Shown here one piece after another: positions 1 to 7,332 of a DNA stretch of 14,193 bases. The notes beneath the pieces were generated by a model. The model saw only the letters and a list, made by a program, of their open reading frames with translations. It searched no databases and was not told the origin of the DNA. Every line of letters starts with the position of its first letter. Within the stretch, counting starts at the first letter, position 1. The translations under genes and the position numbers were made by a program. Where the stretch lies: positions 1-14,193 of the forward strand of contig JBIKLX010000073.1 in assembly GCA_044359565.1 (NCBI GenBank). Direction: 5' to 3'. This DNA comes from VFMC01 sp044359565 (GTDB lineage: Bacteria; Actinomycetota; Acidimicrobiia; Acidimicrobiales; Ilumatobacteraceae).

Positions 1-494
1 CGCACGGGTGTTACTTCGTGGTGACGGATCCCGATGTGGTGCCCGACCCCGCGTGCCCCGACGACGCGCTCGAACACTTCCGCGCCCTGCTCGACCGGTT
101 CCCCGAGATCGACAAGGTGGGCTTCGGCCTGCGCACCGACGATCTGCCCGCGCACTACCCGCTGCGCGACGACGTGATCGACTGGGAGCGCCCGTTCTGG
201 CAGGACGAGATCGAGCCGGGTCTGTTCCGCGCCGGGATCGACACCACGTTCGCGCTCTACCGCCCGCTCGACCGGCGCGACGACATGCTGCGTTCGTTGC
301 GCACCGGTGCGCCGTATCTGGCGCGACATCTGCCGTGGTACACCGATCCGGCCACCCTGACCGACGAGGACCGCTACTACCGCGAGCACGCCGAGCGAAC
401 CGTGTCGAACTGGGACCGCGACATCCTGCCGTGGTGGAAGGCCCGCCGCCTCGGCCCCCAGACCGGCGACACCGGCGACCGGGGTGCGGATTGA
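1..494 (+). CDS. Glycosyltransferase-like protein, 3' part (5' end outside window)
   Basis: The reading frame is open from the first base (first whole codon at base 3), so the start lies upstream and only the last ~163 residues are seen. The visible start, Y-F-V-V-T-D-P-D-V-V-P-D, looks like the acidic D-P-D metal/nucleotide-sugar site of a GT-A fold enzyme. It is followed by a K-V-G-F-G-L-R segment and a D-T-T-F-A-L-Y-R-P segment that I associate with a family of small GT2-like transferases; there is no membrane helix in this part. TGA at 492-494 overlaps the next gene's TTG start by four bases, so the two are probably translated together. The role would be adding a sugar to the lipid-linked repeat unit. 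GTG codons at 18 and 21 could be mistaken for a start, but they fall inside the conserved motif. Family assignment is from motif memory only; donor and acceptor are unknown. Confidence 0.65.
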   Translation, partial: HGCYFVVTDPDVVPDPACPDDALEHFRALLDRFPEIDKVGFGLRTDDLPAHYPLRDDVIDWERPFWQDEIEPGLFRAGIDTTFALYRPLDRRDDMLRSLRTGAPYLARHLPWYTDPATLTDEDRYYREHAERTVSNWDRDILPWWKARRLGPQTGDTGDRGAD

Positions 495-1798
495 GCGGTT
501 CGGCACTGCGTCCGCGGGTGGTCGCCGGTGCGGCCGCGGCGCTGTTGATCACCACCGGTGGCCCGTCGGTGCAGATCGCCCGCCACCTCGGCGAGCGCGG
601 TGCCGCCGCGTCGGGCTGGGAGGGCTGGCTGCGGCTGTACCCCTACGGTGCCGTCGCGGTCGCCGGGTTGATCGGCTGTACGCGCTGGTTGGCCCCGATC
701 CCCTGGCGGCGCTGGCCCTGGCCGGTGTGGCCGGTGCTGGGCTACGTGGTGTGGGCGCTGTGCTCGGCCGCATGGACGGTGTCGCCCAGCACGACACCGG
801 CGCGTGCACTCACCGGTGTCGGCATCGCTGCGTTCGGGTTGTGGTTCGGGGCGCGCGTACGGCCGGCCGAGCAGATCTGGTCGGTCACCGTCGCCGCGTG
901 CGTGGCGGTGGTGGCGAGTGCCGTGGTGGTTGCGGTGTATCCCGACTGGGGCACGATGCCGGTGCGCGCCAACGGCACCATGGGCGGCGAATGGCAGGGC
1001 ATCTTCGGCAACCGCAACGGCTTGGCGCCGATCTGTGTGATGGGCCTGATCGGCCTGGCGGCGGTGGTGGCGCTGCGGCCGTCGCTGCGTCGCGGCGCGT
1101 GGGCCGGCGCGTTCGCGATCTTGCACCTGGTGGTGCTGCGCGCCTCGGGTGGGATCACCTCGCTGCTCGCGCTCGGCCTGGCGGTGGGCACTGCGGCGGT
1201 GGTGCTCGCGGTGTGGTGGCTGAAGCGCCGCGGCGCGCCGGGGTGGGCGGTCGGCGGCGGGCTGGGTGCCGTGGTGACGGTGGCTGCGACGGTGGTGGTC
1301 GTCAACCTCGACTCGCTCGCGACGAAGGTGGGACGCGATCCCACGCTCACCGGCCGCCGGTGGATCTGGGACGACATGGGAGCGTTCATCGACGAACGGC
1401 CGTGGCGCGGCTACGGCTTCTGGGCGTTCTGGGAACGCCCCGACCTCACCGCCGCCACCTACGCCCGACTCGAGAAGCCCTACGGCAGCGCGCACAACTC
1501 GGCCGTCGAGGTGTTGCTCGGCCTCGGTGTGGTCGGCCTCGTGCTGTACCTCGCCGTCGTGCTCGCAGCGGTGGCCGGGGTGAGCGCGCTGGTGTGGCGC
1601 GGTCGGTCGGTGTTCGCCTGGTTCTGGGCACTGATGCTGGCGTCGTTGATCGTGCAGAACCTGATGGAGAGCTTCGTGCTCTGGCATTCCTACAACTGGA
1701 TCCTGTGCATCGCAGCGACGGTGGTGGCGTTCCAGGTTCCCCTGCTGCAGCGGGCGTCGGCACCTGCTGCGCCGGCCTCTACCGACGACGCCCCGTAG
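491..1798 (+). CDS. O-antigen ligase / Wzy-type polysaccharide polymerase-like membrane protein
   Basis: A hydrophobic protein of about 435 residues with roughly ten or more membrane helices, the expected size and layout for the O-antigen ligase/polymerase family (Wzy_C). Three family signatures are visible: G-I-F-G-N-R-N-G at about 170-177, T-L-T-G-R-R-W-I-W at about 285-293 and S-A-H-N-S at about 333-337. The last two lie in the long outer loop, where the conserved Arg and His act in this family. It would join polyprenyl-linked oligosaccharide units outside the membrane, or transfer finished chains to an acceptor; sequence alone does not separate polymerase from ligase. I chose TTG at 491 because it overlaps the upstream stop (TTGA) and keeps the first helix whole; GTG at 518 is an alternative. 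The initiating phosphotransferase gene follows after 11 bases. Confidence 0.85.
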   Translation: MSGSALRPRVVAGAAAALLITTGGPSVQIARHLGERGAAASGWEGWLRLYPYGAVAVAGLIGCTRWLAPIPWRRWPWPVWPVLGYVVWALCSAAWTVSPSTTPARALTGVGIAAFGLWFGARVRPAEQIWSVTVAACVAVVASAVVVAVYPDWGTMPVRANGTMGGEWQGIFGNRNGLAPICVMGLIGLAAVVALRPSLRRGAWAGAFAILHLVVLRASGGITSLLALGLAVGTAAVVLAVWWLKRRGAPGWAVGGGLGAVVTVAATVVVVNLDSLATKVGRDPTLTGRRWIWDDMGAFIDERPWRGYGFWAFWERPDLTAATYARLEKPYGSAHNSAVEVLLGLGVVGLVLYLAVVLAAVAGVSALVWRGRSVFAWFWALMLASLIVQNLMESFVLWHSYNWILCIAATVVAFQVPLLQRASAPAAPASTDDAP

Positions 1799-1803
1799 AC
1801 TGC

Positions 1804-1809
1804 GGAGGA
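1804..1809 (+). promoter_or_regulatory. Shine-Dalgarno sequence directly abutting the ATG
   Basis: GGAGGA ends at the base before ATG 1810, leaving almost no spacer, where 5-9 bases are usual. No other in-frame start lies at normal distance (the next are TTG 1834 and GTG 1840, both inside the first helix). ATG 1810 is therefore kept, but initiation may be weak or depend on ribosomes arriving from the gene that stops at 1798. Confidence 0.45.
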
Positions 1810-3108
1810 ATGCGCGCGCACGGGTTCCGCTGGTTGTTCGTGGTCGACGCGCTCGGCCTGTTCGGGGTGATGTCACTCATCAACCTCGTGCGCTTCGGTG
1901 TGCACTGGCCCACGTACGGCATGGCCCACTACGTGATCGGCTTCAGCATCGCTGCGGCCATCCACGTCACGATCGCCTACCTGGCCGGCCTGTATGAACG
2001 CGAGCCGCTGCTCGGCCAGGGGTCGTGGGCCACGCGGGTCGTGTTGGCGATGGCAATCGGTGTGGTGGTCGACGGTTCGTTCGGCCTGTTGTTCGACCGC
2101 TATCTGATGCCGCGCATCAACCTGGCGGCGCTGCTGGTGCTGGGGTCGTTGCTGCTCGGCGCCAACCGGGTGCTCAGCCGGTGGCTGGCGTTGCGCCGCC
2201 AGGGGCCGTCGCGGGTGGCGTTGGTGGGCAGCCCCGATGTGGTGGCCGTCGTGGCGCGGCACCTGGCCGACAGCCCGCGCACGGTGCAGGTTGTGTGCAC
2301 GGCCGACGACACCATCCCGCTGGTGCCGCTCGTTCGCGAGCACCAGGTCACCGATGTGTTGCTGCTCGATGTCGAAGCGTTCGGCGCCGTGTTCCCCTCG
2401 CCTCTCGCCGAACTCGAGGCGCAGGGTGTTGGTGCGCTGCAGCGAGTGAGCGCGCACGAGACGTTGCTCGGGCTGCAATCGGTGCGCGAGGTGGCAGGGA
2501 TGCCGTTCGTGCGACTGCGGGTGCACACGATGCCCGGCTACCAGCACCACCTCAAGCGGGCATTCGACGTGGTGGCGCTGGTGCTGTTGGCACCGGTGGC
2601 CGTGCCGCTAGTCGCGATCGTGGGGCTGTACGTGCGGGTGCGCGCTGGGGCCCCCGTGCTGTACCGCCAGGCGCGGGTGGGGCGCGACGGTGCCGAGTTC
2701 TCGTTGGTGAAGTTCCGCACGATGCGCACCGATGCCGAGTCGAGCGGTGCGCAGTTCGCCACCGACGGCGATCCGCGGGTGGTGCCCGGGCTGCGCTGGT
2801 TGCGGTCGACCCGGCTCGACGAGTTGCCGCAGTTGTGGAACGTGCTGCGTGGCGAGATGTCGCTGGTGGGCCCGCGGCCCGAACGGCCCGAGTTCACCGC
2901 CGAGCTGGTGGCGGCCGTGCCGGGTTATGCGCGCCGGTTCGAGGTGCGTCCCGGGATCACCGGCCTGGCCCAGGTGCGCGGCCGCTATCACAGCGATGCG
3001 GCAATCAAGATCGGCTACGACCTGCAGTACCTGGTCAACTGGTCGCCGGTGCTCGATCTGCAGATCCTGGCGCGCACGGTGTGGGTGATCGCGATGCGCC
3101 GTGTCTGA
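1810..3108 (+). CDS. Polyprenyl-phosphate sugar-1-phosphate transferase (WbaP/WcaJ-type initiating enzyme)
   Basis: This 432-residue protein has the layout of large initiating phosphoglycosyltransferases. About four membrane helices fill residues 8-125, then comes a cytoplasmic Rossmann-like linker (V-A-L-V-G-S-P near 138), a membrane-entering helix after K-R-A-F-D (249-253) and the bacterial sugar transferase catalytic domain. Catalytic-domain signatures are intact: V-K-F-R-T-M (about 300-305), L-D-E-L-P-Q-L-W-N-V (336-345) with the Asp337-Glu338 dyad expected to form the phospho-sugar intermediate, and V-G-P-R-P-E (353-358). It would move sugar-1-phosphate from a UDP-sugar to polyprenyl phosphate at the inner membrane face, the first step of repeat-unit assembly. 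The sugar cannot be read from sequence. Its TGA lies inside the start of the next gene (8-base overlap), so the run is one operon. It looks complete. Confidence 0.93.
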   Translation: MRAHGFRWLFVVDALGLFGVMSLINLVRFGVHWPTYGMAHYVIGFSIAAAIHVTIAYLAGLYEREPLLGQGSWATRVVLAMAIGVVVDGSFGLLFDRYLMPRINLAALLVLGSLLLGANRVLSRWLALRRQGPSRVALVGSPDVVAVVARHLADSPRTVQVVCTADDTIPLVPLVREHQVTDVLLLDVEAFGAVFPSPLAELEAQGVGALQRVSAHETLLGLQSVREVAGMPFVRLRVHTMPGYQHHLKRAFDVVALVLLAPVAVPLVAIVGLYVRVRAGAPVLYRQARVGRDGAEFSLVKFRTMRTDAESSGAQFATDGDPRVVPGLRWLRSTRLDELPQLWNVLRGEMSLVGPRPERPEFTAELVAAVPGYARRFEVRPGITGLAQVRGRYHSDAAIKIGYDLQYLVNWSPVLDLQILARTVWVIAMRRV

Positions 3109-4069
3109 GCCGGGCGACTGGCCGACGGTGTCGGTGGTGATGCCGGTGCGCAACGAAGAGCACCATCTGCGCGCTGCGGTCGAGTCGATCCTGGCCCAGG
3201 AGTACCCGCGTCCGTTCGACGTGTACCTGGCGATCGCACCCTGCGCCGACCGCACCGACGAGGTGGCTGCGGCCCTGGTCGCCGAGCATCCTTCGGTGCA
3301 CGTGGTGGCGAATCCGGCCGGGTTCACGCCGTCGGGTCTGAACGCAGCGATCCGCGCGTCGCAGGGCGACGTGGTGGTGCGGGTCGACGGGCATGCCGAG
3401 TTGTGCCCGGGCTACATCCGTCGGTCGGTCGAGACCTTGCAACGAACCGACGCGGTGAACGTGGGTGGGGTGCAGCGCGCCGAGGGCACCCAGCCGATGC
3501 AACGCGCCATCGCGGTGGCGATGACATCGCGCTTCGGTGTTGGTGGCGGGCGCACCCACCTCGGCGGCGGCGAGGGACCGGTCGACACGGTGTATCTCGG
3601 TGTGTTCCGCCGGTCGGCGATCGAGGCAGTGGGGCTGTTCGACGAATCGCTGCATGCCAACCAGGACTACGAACTGAACATCCGACTGCGCGCCGCCGGC
3701 GGTGTGGTGTGGTTCGACCCGCACCTGTGGGCCACGTACCGGCCGCGGGCTTCGCTGCGGGCACTGTGGCGCCAGTACTTCAACTACGGGCGCTTCAAGC
3801 GGCGTGTCGCCAAGCGTTACCCGGGTTCGCTCAGGCCGCGTCAGGCGATCCCGCCGCTGGCGGTGCTGGCGTTGCTGGGGGCACTGGCGGTGTCGCCGGT
3901 GTGGCCGTGGGCGTTGCTGGTGCCCGCCGCGTATCTGCTCGCGCTCGTCGTGGCATCGCTCGTTGCGGCGGGTGGCCCGTCGCCGACGGCGTTGCGCCTG
4001 CTCGTCGTCTACCCCACCATCCAGTTCGCCTGGGCATCCGGATTCCTGATCGGACGGCACCGACGATGA
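3101..4069 (+). CDS. Glycosyltransferase family 2, ExoA-like, membrane-anchored
   Basis: A 322-residue GT2 enzyme resembling the succinoglycan ExoA group. The N-terminal GT-A domain opens with V-S-V-V-M-P-V-R-N-E-E (about 10-20). It carries the V-D-G-H metal site (Asp96) that replaces the usual DxD in this group, and has N-Q-D-Y-E-L near 187-192, where Asp189 is the likely catalytic base. Residues about 246-320 form two or three hydrophobic helices that would hold the enzyme on the inner membrane face, next to lipid-linked substrate. GTG at 3101 overlaps the previous gene by eight bases and gives the normal short leader before the first beta strand; the next ATG falls inside the V-M-P-V motif and would destroy the fold. 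The stop overlaps the next gene's ATG as ATGA. Linkage and donor are unknown. Confidence 0.88.
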   Translation: MSEPGDWPTVSVVMPVRNEEHHLRAAVESILAQEYPRPFDVYLAIAPCADRTDEVAAALVAEHPSVHVVANPAGFTPSGLNAAIRASQGDVVVRVDGHAELCPGYIRRSVETLQRTDAVNVGGVQRAEGTQPMQRAIAVAMTSRFGVGGGRTHLGGGEGPVDTVYLGVFRRSAIEAVGLFDESLHANQDYELNIRLRAAGGVVWFDPHLWATYRPRASLRALWRQYFNYGRFKRRVAKRYPGSLRPRQAIPPLAVLALLGALAVSPVWPWALLVPAAYLLALVVASLVAAGGPSPTALRLLVVYPTIQFAWASGFLIGRHRR

Positions 4070-5283
4070 CAGCACCCACGACAGCACCCACCACCTCGCC
4101 CGACTCGGCCTGCGAACTGACGATCGTGATGCCCTGCCTGAACGAGGCCGAGACGGTGGCGACGTGTGTGCGCCAAGCACGCCAGTTCCTCGAATCGGCC
4201 GGGATCCCCGGCGAGGTGCTGGTGGCCGACAACGGCAGCACCGACGGCTCGCAGGCGCTCGCCGAGGCCGAGGGCGCCCGGGTGGTGGCGGTGGCCGAGC
4301 GGGGCTACGGCGCGGCGCTGATCGGCGGGATCGCCGCGGCGCGCGGCACCTATGTGGCGATGGGCGATGCCGACGACAGCTACGACTTCGCCACCCTCGG
4401 GCCGTTCCTCGACCGGCTGCGCGCCGGCGACGATCTGGTGATGGGCAACCGTTTCGCCGGCGGCATCCAGCCCGGGGCGATGCCGTGGTTGCACCGCTAC
4501 GTCGGCAACCCGGTGCTGTCGTTCATCGGCCGACTGTTCTTCCGCGCCCCGGTGCGCGACTTCCACTGCGGTCTGCGCGCGTTCCGCCGCGACTCGATCC
4601 TCAGCCTGCACCTGCGCACGACGGGCATGGAGTTCGCCAGCGAGATGGTGGTGAAGAGTTGCCTGATGGGTCTGCGCGTCAGCGAGGTGCCCACACCGCT
4701 GCGGCCCGACGGGCGCAGCCGGGCCCCACACCTGCGCAGCTTCCGCGACGGCTGGCGGCATCTGCGGTTCCTGCTGCTGTTCAGCCCGCGCTGGCTGTTC
4801 CTGTATCCCGGTGCGGTGATGACCCTGCTGGGGTTGGTCGCCACCGTGGCCCTGGTGGCCGGTCCGATCGAGATCGGCTCGGTCGGGTTCGACATCGGCA
4901 CGCTGCTGTACATGCTGGCGGTCACGGTGGTGGGCTATCAGGCGGTGCTGTTCGCCTTGCTCAGCACGGCCTACGCGCAGGCCGAGGGGTTCTTGCCCAC
5001 CGGCCCACGGTTCACCGTGTTCGAGCAACGCCTCAGCCTCGAACGCAGTGTGCTGTTGGGTGCTGTGGTGTTGGCGTTCGGCATCATTGCGTCGGTGGTG
5101 TCGTTCCTGCGCTGGCGCGAGGAAGGGTTCGGGGCGCTGGTGCCCGAGCAGACGGTGCGCACGGTGGTGCCGGGGGTGCTGGGGTTGGTGCTCGGCAGTC
5201 AGACGATCATGTGCGGTGTGTTCCTGTCGATCCTGCGCATCCGCGTGGCGCGTGTCGACGCCCTCGGGTCGCCCGCGGCGTGA
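4066..5283 (+). CDS. Glycosyltransferase family 2, polyprenol-phosphate (DPM1/GtrB-like) type with C-terminal membrane helices
   Basis: The 405-residue product has an N-terminal GT2 domain: L-T-I-V-M-P-C-L-N-E-A-E near 18-29, V-A-D-N-G-S-T-D-G-S near 49-58 and the D-A-D-D metal site at 101-104. Four membrane helices follow, at about 240-265, 280-305, 325-347 and 365-392. GT2 enzymes with this pattern usually load a sugar onto polyprenyl phosphate, giving a lipid-linked donor for glycosylation outside the cell. That is family knowledge; here it could equally extend the repeat unit. Phe-His-Cys-Gly and L-R-A-F-R near 166-174 are typical of the group. The start is fixed by the ATGA overlap with the preceding stop. 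It is last in the forward operon and ends six bases before the stop of a gene on the other strand. Confidence 0.88.
   Translation: MTAPTTAPTTSPDSACELTIVMPCLNEAETVATCVRQARQFLESAGIPGEVLVADNGSTDGSQALAEAEGARVVAVAERGYGAALIGGIAAARGTYVAMGDADDSYDFATLGPFLDRLRAGDDLVMGNRFAGGIQPGAMPWLHRYVGNPVLSFIGRLFFRAPVRDFHCGLRAFRRDSILSLHLRTTGMEFASEMVVKSCLMGLRVSEVPTPLRPDGRSRAPHLRSFRDGWRHLRFLLLFSPRWLFLYPGAVMTLLGLVATVALVAGPIEIGSVGFDIGTLLYMLAVTVVGYQAVLFALLSTAYAQAEGFLPTGPRFTVFEQRLSLERSVLLGAVVLAFGIIASVVSFLRWREEGFGALVPEQTVRTVVPGVLGLVLGSQTIMCGVFLSILRIRVARVDALGSPAA
4069..4092 (+). repeat. Tandem 12-base duplication in the N-terminal codons
   Basis: Two adjacent copies of ACAGCACCCACG/C (11 of 12 bases identical) directly follow the ATG and encode T-A-P-T twice. 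This short, probably disordered leader lies ahead of the conserved GT2 fold, so copy number could vary between strains with little effect. Confidence 0.6.
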
Positions 5284-5297
5284 GCCGGGTCAGCGCC
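5277..5297. terminator. Possible small hairpin at a convergent gene junction
   Basis: GGCG-TGA, a six-base loop, then TCA-g-CGCC forms a seven-pair stem with one bulged G that spans both facing stop codons. The TGA/TCA pairs are expected for any facing stops, so the real support is four GC pairs. There is no T run. It is the only place for a shared terminator, since the genes are six bases apart. Confidence 0.3.
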
Positions 5298-6429
5298 CTG
5301 GTGCCATCACGTCGCGCAGGATCGTCTCGATCCCGCTGACAGTGCGTTCCCACGACCAGTCGGTGGTGGTGGCACCGTGGCGCAGCGCGGCCAGCAACTC
5401 GGCGTCTTCGTGCAGGCGCTGCAGTGCCTTGGCGAGGGCCTGCGGGTCGGCGGGCGGCACGAGCAGGCCATCGACACCGTCGCGCACCACCTCGGCCAGG
5501 GCGCCGTCGCGGCTGGCGATCACCGGGGTACCGCAGGCCAGCGCCTCGGCGGCCATCAGTCCGAATCCCTCGCCGCTACGGGTGGGGATCACCGCCACGT
5601 GTGCGTCGCGGTAGAACGCGGGCAGGTCGTCGTCGGGCACGAACCCGCAGAAGCGCACGTTGGCCAGGCCGGCGGCGCGCTGCTCGAGCGCGGCGCGTTC
5701 GGGGCCGGTACCGCCGATCAGCAGTTCGCCGGTGGCGTCGAGGCCCGAGGCGCGCCAGGCATCGATCAGTACGTCCACCCCGTTGCGGTCGACGAGTCGG
5801 CGCACGGTGACCGCACGCCATCGGGGGGCGGGCTGCGTGTCGACCGCGGGGTGGAACCGCTCGGTGTCGACCCCGCAGTGCACCACCACCGGCTGCACAC
5901 CGGGAGCGATGCGGCGCACGTAGTCGGCGGTGTAGTGCGAGATGGCGGTCACCCGTGTGGCGGCACGAAGCACGGGTCGACCGATCAGCCGATCGGCGGC
6001 ACGTTCGACGAGTTCGATCGGCGCCGGGTACTCGACGAACGGGTTGGCCTGCACCACCACCACGGGCACGCGCCGACGGCGTGCAGCGAGCGTGGCGAGC
6101 ACGCTGGTCAGGTAGACGTGGCCGTGCACCATCACCACATCCGGGCGCCGCTCGGGGCGCACCACGGCCCGGGCCATCAGTGGCGACACCAGCGGGATCG
6201 GCACGTTGAACCACCGCTCGAGCGGGTTCCAGGCCCTGCTGCGCCGCACGACGACACCGTCGCGTCGTTCGCTGGCGGGGTCGCCGCGCAGGCGCGACGT
6301 GAGCACCTCGACGTCCCAGCCGCGTGCAGCGAGGCGCCGTGCCTGTTCGTAGGCCATCGTCTCCACCCCGCCCACGTGCGGCGCGAAGTAGCTGCTGACG
6401 ATGGTGAGGCGGGGCGAGGGGGTAGTCAT
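5290..6429 (-). CDS. Glycosyltransferase family 4 (GT-B fold)
   Basis: A soluble-looking 379-residue GT4 enzyme of normal family length. The N-terminal half opens with a beta strand and glycine loop, S-S-Y-F-A-P-H-V-G-G-V-E, where the acceptor and phosphates bind. The C-terminal half has R-R-L-V-D-R-N-G near 199-206, G-G-T-G-P-E-R and the E-x7-E signature (Glu287 in G-E-G-F-G and Glu295 in A-A-E-A), which holds the nucleotide-sugar donor. It would add a sugar to the lipid-linked repeat unit on the cytoplasmic side. ATG at 6429 is chosen because it starts just before the first strand; no clear Shine-Dalgarno precedes it. It is a single-gene unit, convergent with the forward operon (six-base gap) and divergent from the next gene across 38 bases. 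Donor sugar unknown. Confidence 0.9.
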   Translation of the reverse strand: MTTPSPRLTIVSSYFAPHVGGVETMAYEQARRLAARGWDVEVLTSRLRGDPASERRDGVVVRRSRAWNPLERWFNVPIPLVSPLMARAVVRPERRPDVVMVHGHVYLTSVLATLAARRRRVPVVVVQANPFVEYPAPIELVERAADRLIGRPVLRAATRVTAISHYTADYVRRIAPGVQPVVVHCGVDTERFHPAVDTQPAPRWRAVTVRRLVDRNGVDVLIDAWRASGLDATGELLIGGTGPERAALEQRAAGLANVRFCGFVPDDDLPAFYRDAHVAVIPTRSGEGFGLMAAEALACGTPVIASRDGALAEVVRDGVDGLLVPPADPQALAKALQRLHEDAELLAALRHGATTTDWSWERTVSGIETILRDVMAPGR

Positions 6430-6458
6430 GGCATGAGGCGTCCGGCCGGGCGCAGCCT

Positions 6459-6464
6459 GATACT
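6459..6464 (+). promoter_or_regulatory. Possible -10 element for leaderless transcription
   Basis: GATACT in the 38-base divergent gap matches the -10 consensus at four of six positions. Its end lies six bases before ATG 6471 and three before ATG 6468. Transcription starting at the usual distance would begin at or next to the start codon, and no Shine-Dalgarno is seen. I see no convincing -35 element. Confidence 0.3.
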
Positions 6465-6467
6465 GAC

Positions 6468-7298
6468 ATGATGGCAGTCGTGAACAGGTCGACCGACAGC
6501 CTGGTGCCGCCCGAGGGAGGCCGCACCGTGGTGCGCGCTACCGGCACACCGCGCGGGGTGGTGTGCTCGTTGGCCACCGGCCGCCACCGCGAGTTGCTGG
6601 CCGAGGCCGCACCCACACTGGCCGCCTACGGCAGCCGCCACGGTTGGGATGTGGTGGTGAGCAGCGAGTCGCCCCAGGGCACCCGGCCACCGTCGTGGGC
6701 CAAGGTGGTGCTGGTGCGCGAGTTGTTGCGTTCGTATCCGTTCGTGTTCTGGGTCGACGCCGATGCGCTCATCGTCGACATCGATCGCGACATCCTCGCC
6801 GAGGCCGGGGTCGAGCGCGACGACGCCGACATCTGGTTCGCCCGTCACCCCCAAGAGCGCGATCCCGACGCGACGGTGTTGAACGCCGGGGTGTTCCTCG
6901 CCCGGTCGGCGCCGTTCACCGACGAGCTGCTGGCGGCGATGTGGGCGGCCGAGTCGTTCATCGAGCACAACTGGTGGGAGAACGCGGCGCTGCTCGATCT
7001 GCTCGGCTACTCGCTCGTGCCGCCCTACGCGCAGGTGGAGGTGACCCGCTGGAACGAGCGGATCGGCCGGCTCGACCTGGCGTGGAACAGCGTGCCCGGC
7101 TACTGCGAGAGCCCCACCCCGGCGCTGCATCATCATGCCCGCAGCGATCACGACGACTTCGGGCTGCGGCTGCGCTCGATGGGAGCCGACCGCGCCGCCA
7201 CCGCCGCCCGCTTCCCCACCTGGTTCCTCCACCCTCCCGTCCGTGAGCGTGGACCCCGCGGGTGGTGGTCACGGCTCACGAAGCACCGGGGTGCGTGA
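6468..7298 (+). CDS. Galactosyltransferase-like protein, GMA12/MNN10 (GT34-like) type
   Basis: This 276-residue protein has a GT-A-like core with V-F-W-V-D-A-D-A-L-I around residues 93-102, where Asp97-Ala-Asp99 is the DxD metal site. L-N-A-G-V-F-L-A-R-S follows about 40 residues later, and the N-W-W-E-N-A-A-L-L-D segment is where this family places a catalytic acid. These are hallmarks of the GMA12/MNN10 galactosyl/mannosyltransferase group, common in fungi and plants and scattered in bacteria. No membrane helix or signal peptide is seen, so it probably acts in the cytoplasm on the growing repeat unit. ATG 6468 and ATG 6471 are both possible, and GTG 6480 less so. It is a lone forward gene between reverse-strand genes and shares a hairpin with its convergent neighbour. 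Substrate specificity is not readable. Confidence 0.75.
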   Translation: MMAVVNRSTDSLVPPEGGRTVVRATGTPRGVVCSLATGRHRELLAEAAPTLAAYGSRHGWDVVVSSESPQGTRPPSWAKVVLVRELLRSYPFVFWVDADALIVDIDRDILAEAGVERDDADIWFARHPQERDPDATVLNAGVFLARSAPFTDELLAAMWAAESFIEHNWWENAALLDLLGYSLVPPYAQVEVTRWNERIGRLDLAWNSVPGYCESPTPALHHHARSDHDDFGLRLRSMGADRAATAARFPTWFLHPPVRERGPRGWWSRLTKHRGA

Positions 7299-7332
7299 GC
7301 AGCGACCCGAGACCAACCGGTCGGGGCTCACG
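7294..7332. terminator. Bidirectional hairpin overlapping both facing stop codons
   Basis: CGTGAGC (7294-7300) is the exact reverse complement of GCTCACG (7326-7332). Inside it, CCC-ga-GACC (7306-7314) pairs with GGTC-GGG (7319-7325) around the loop AACC. This gives 14 pairs with unpaired bases on the left arm. The structure fills the 29-base gap and includes both stop codons. It has no T run, which is common in high-GC actinobacteria, and would serve both convergent genes. Confidence 0.55.

Noticed and set aside
377..1876. A 499-codon reverse-strand open frame over the polymerase gene
   Set aside because: Its composition is that of a shadow frame (Arg/His/Gln-rich); the forward frame carries O-antigen ligase motifs and membrane helices.
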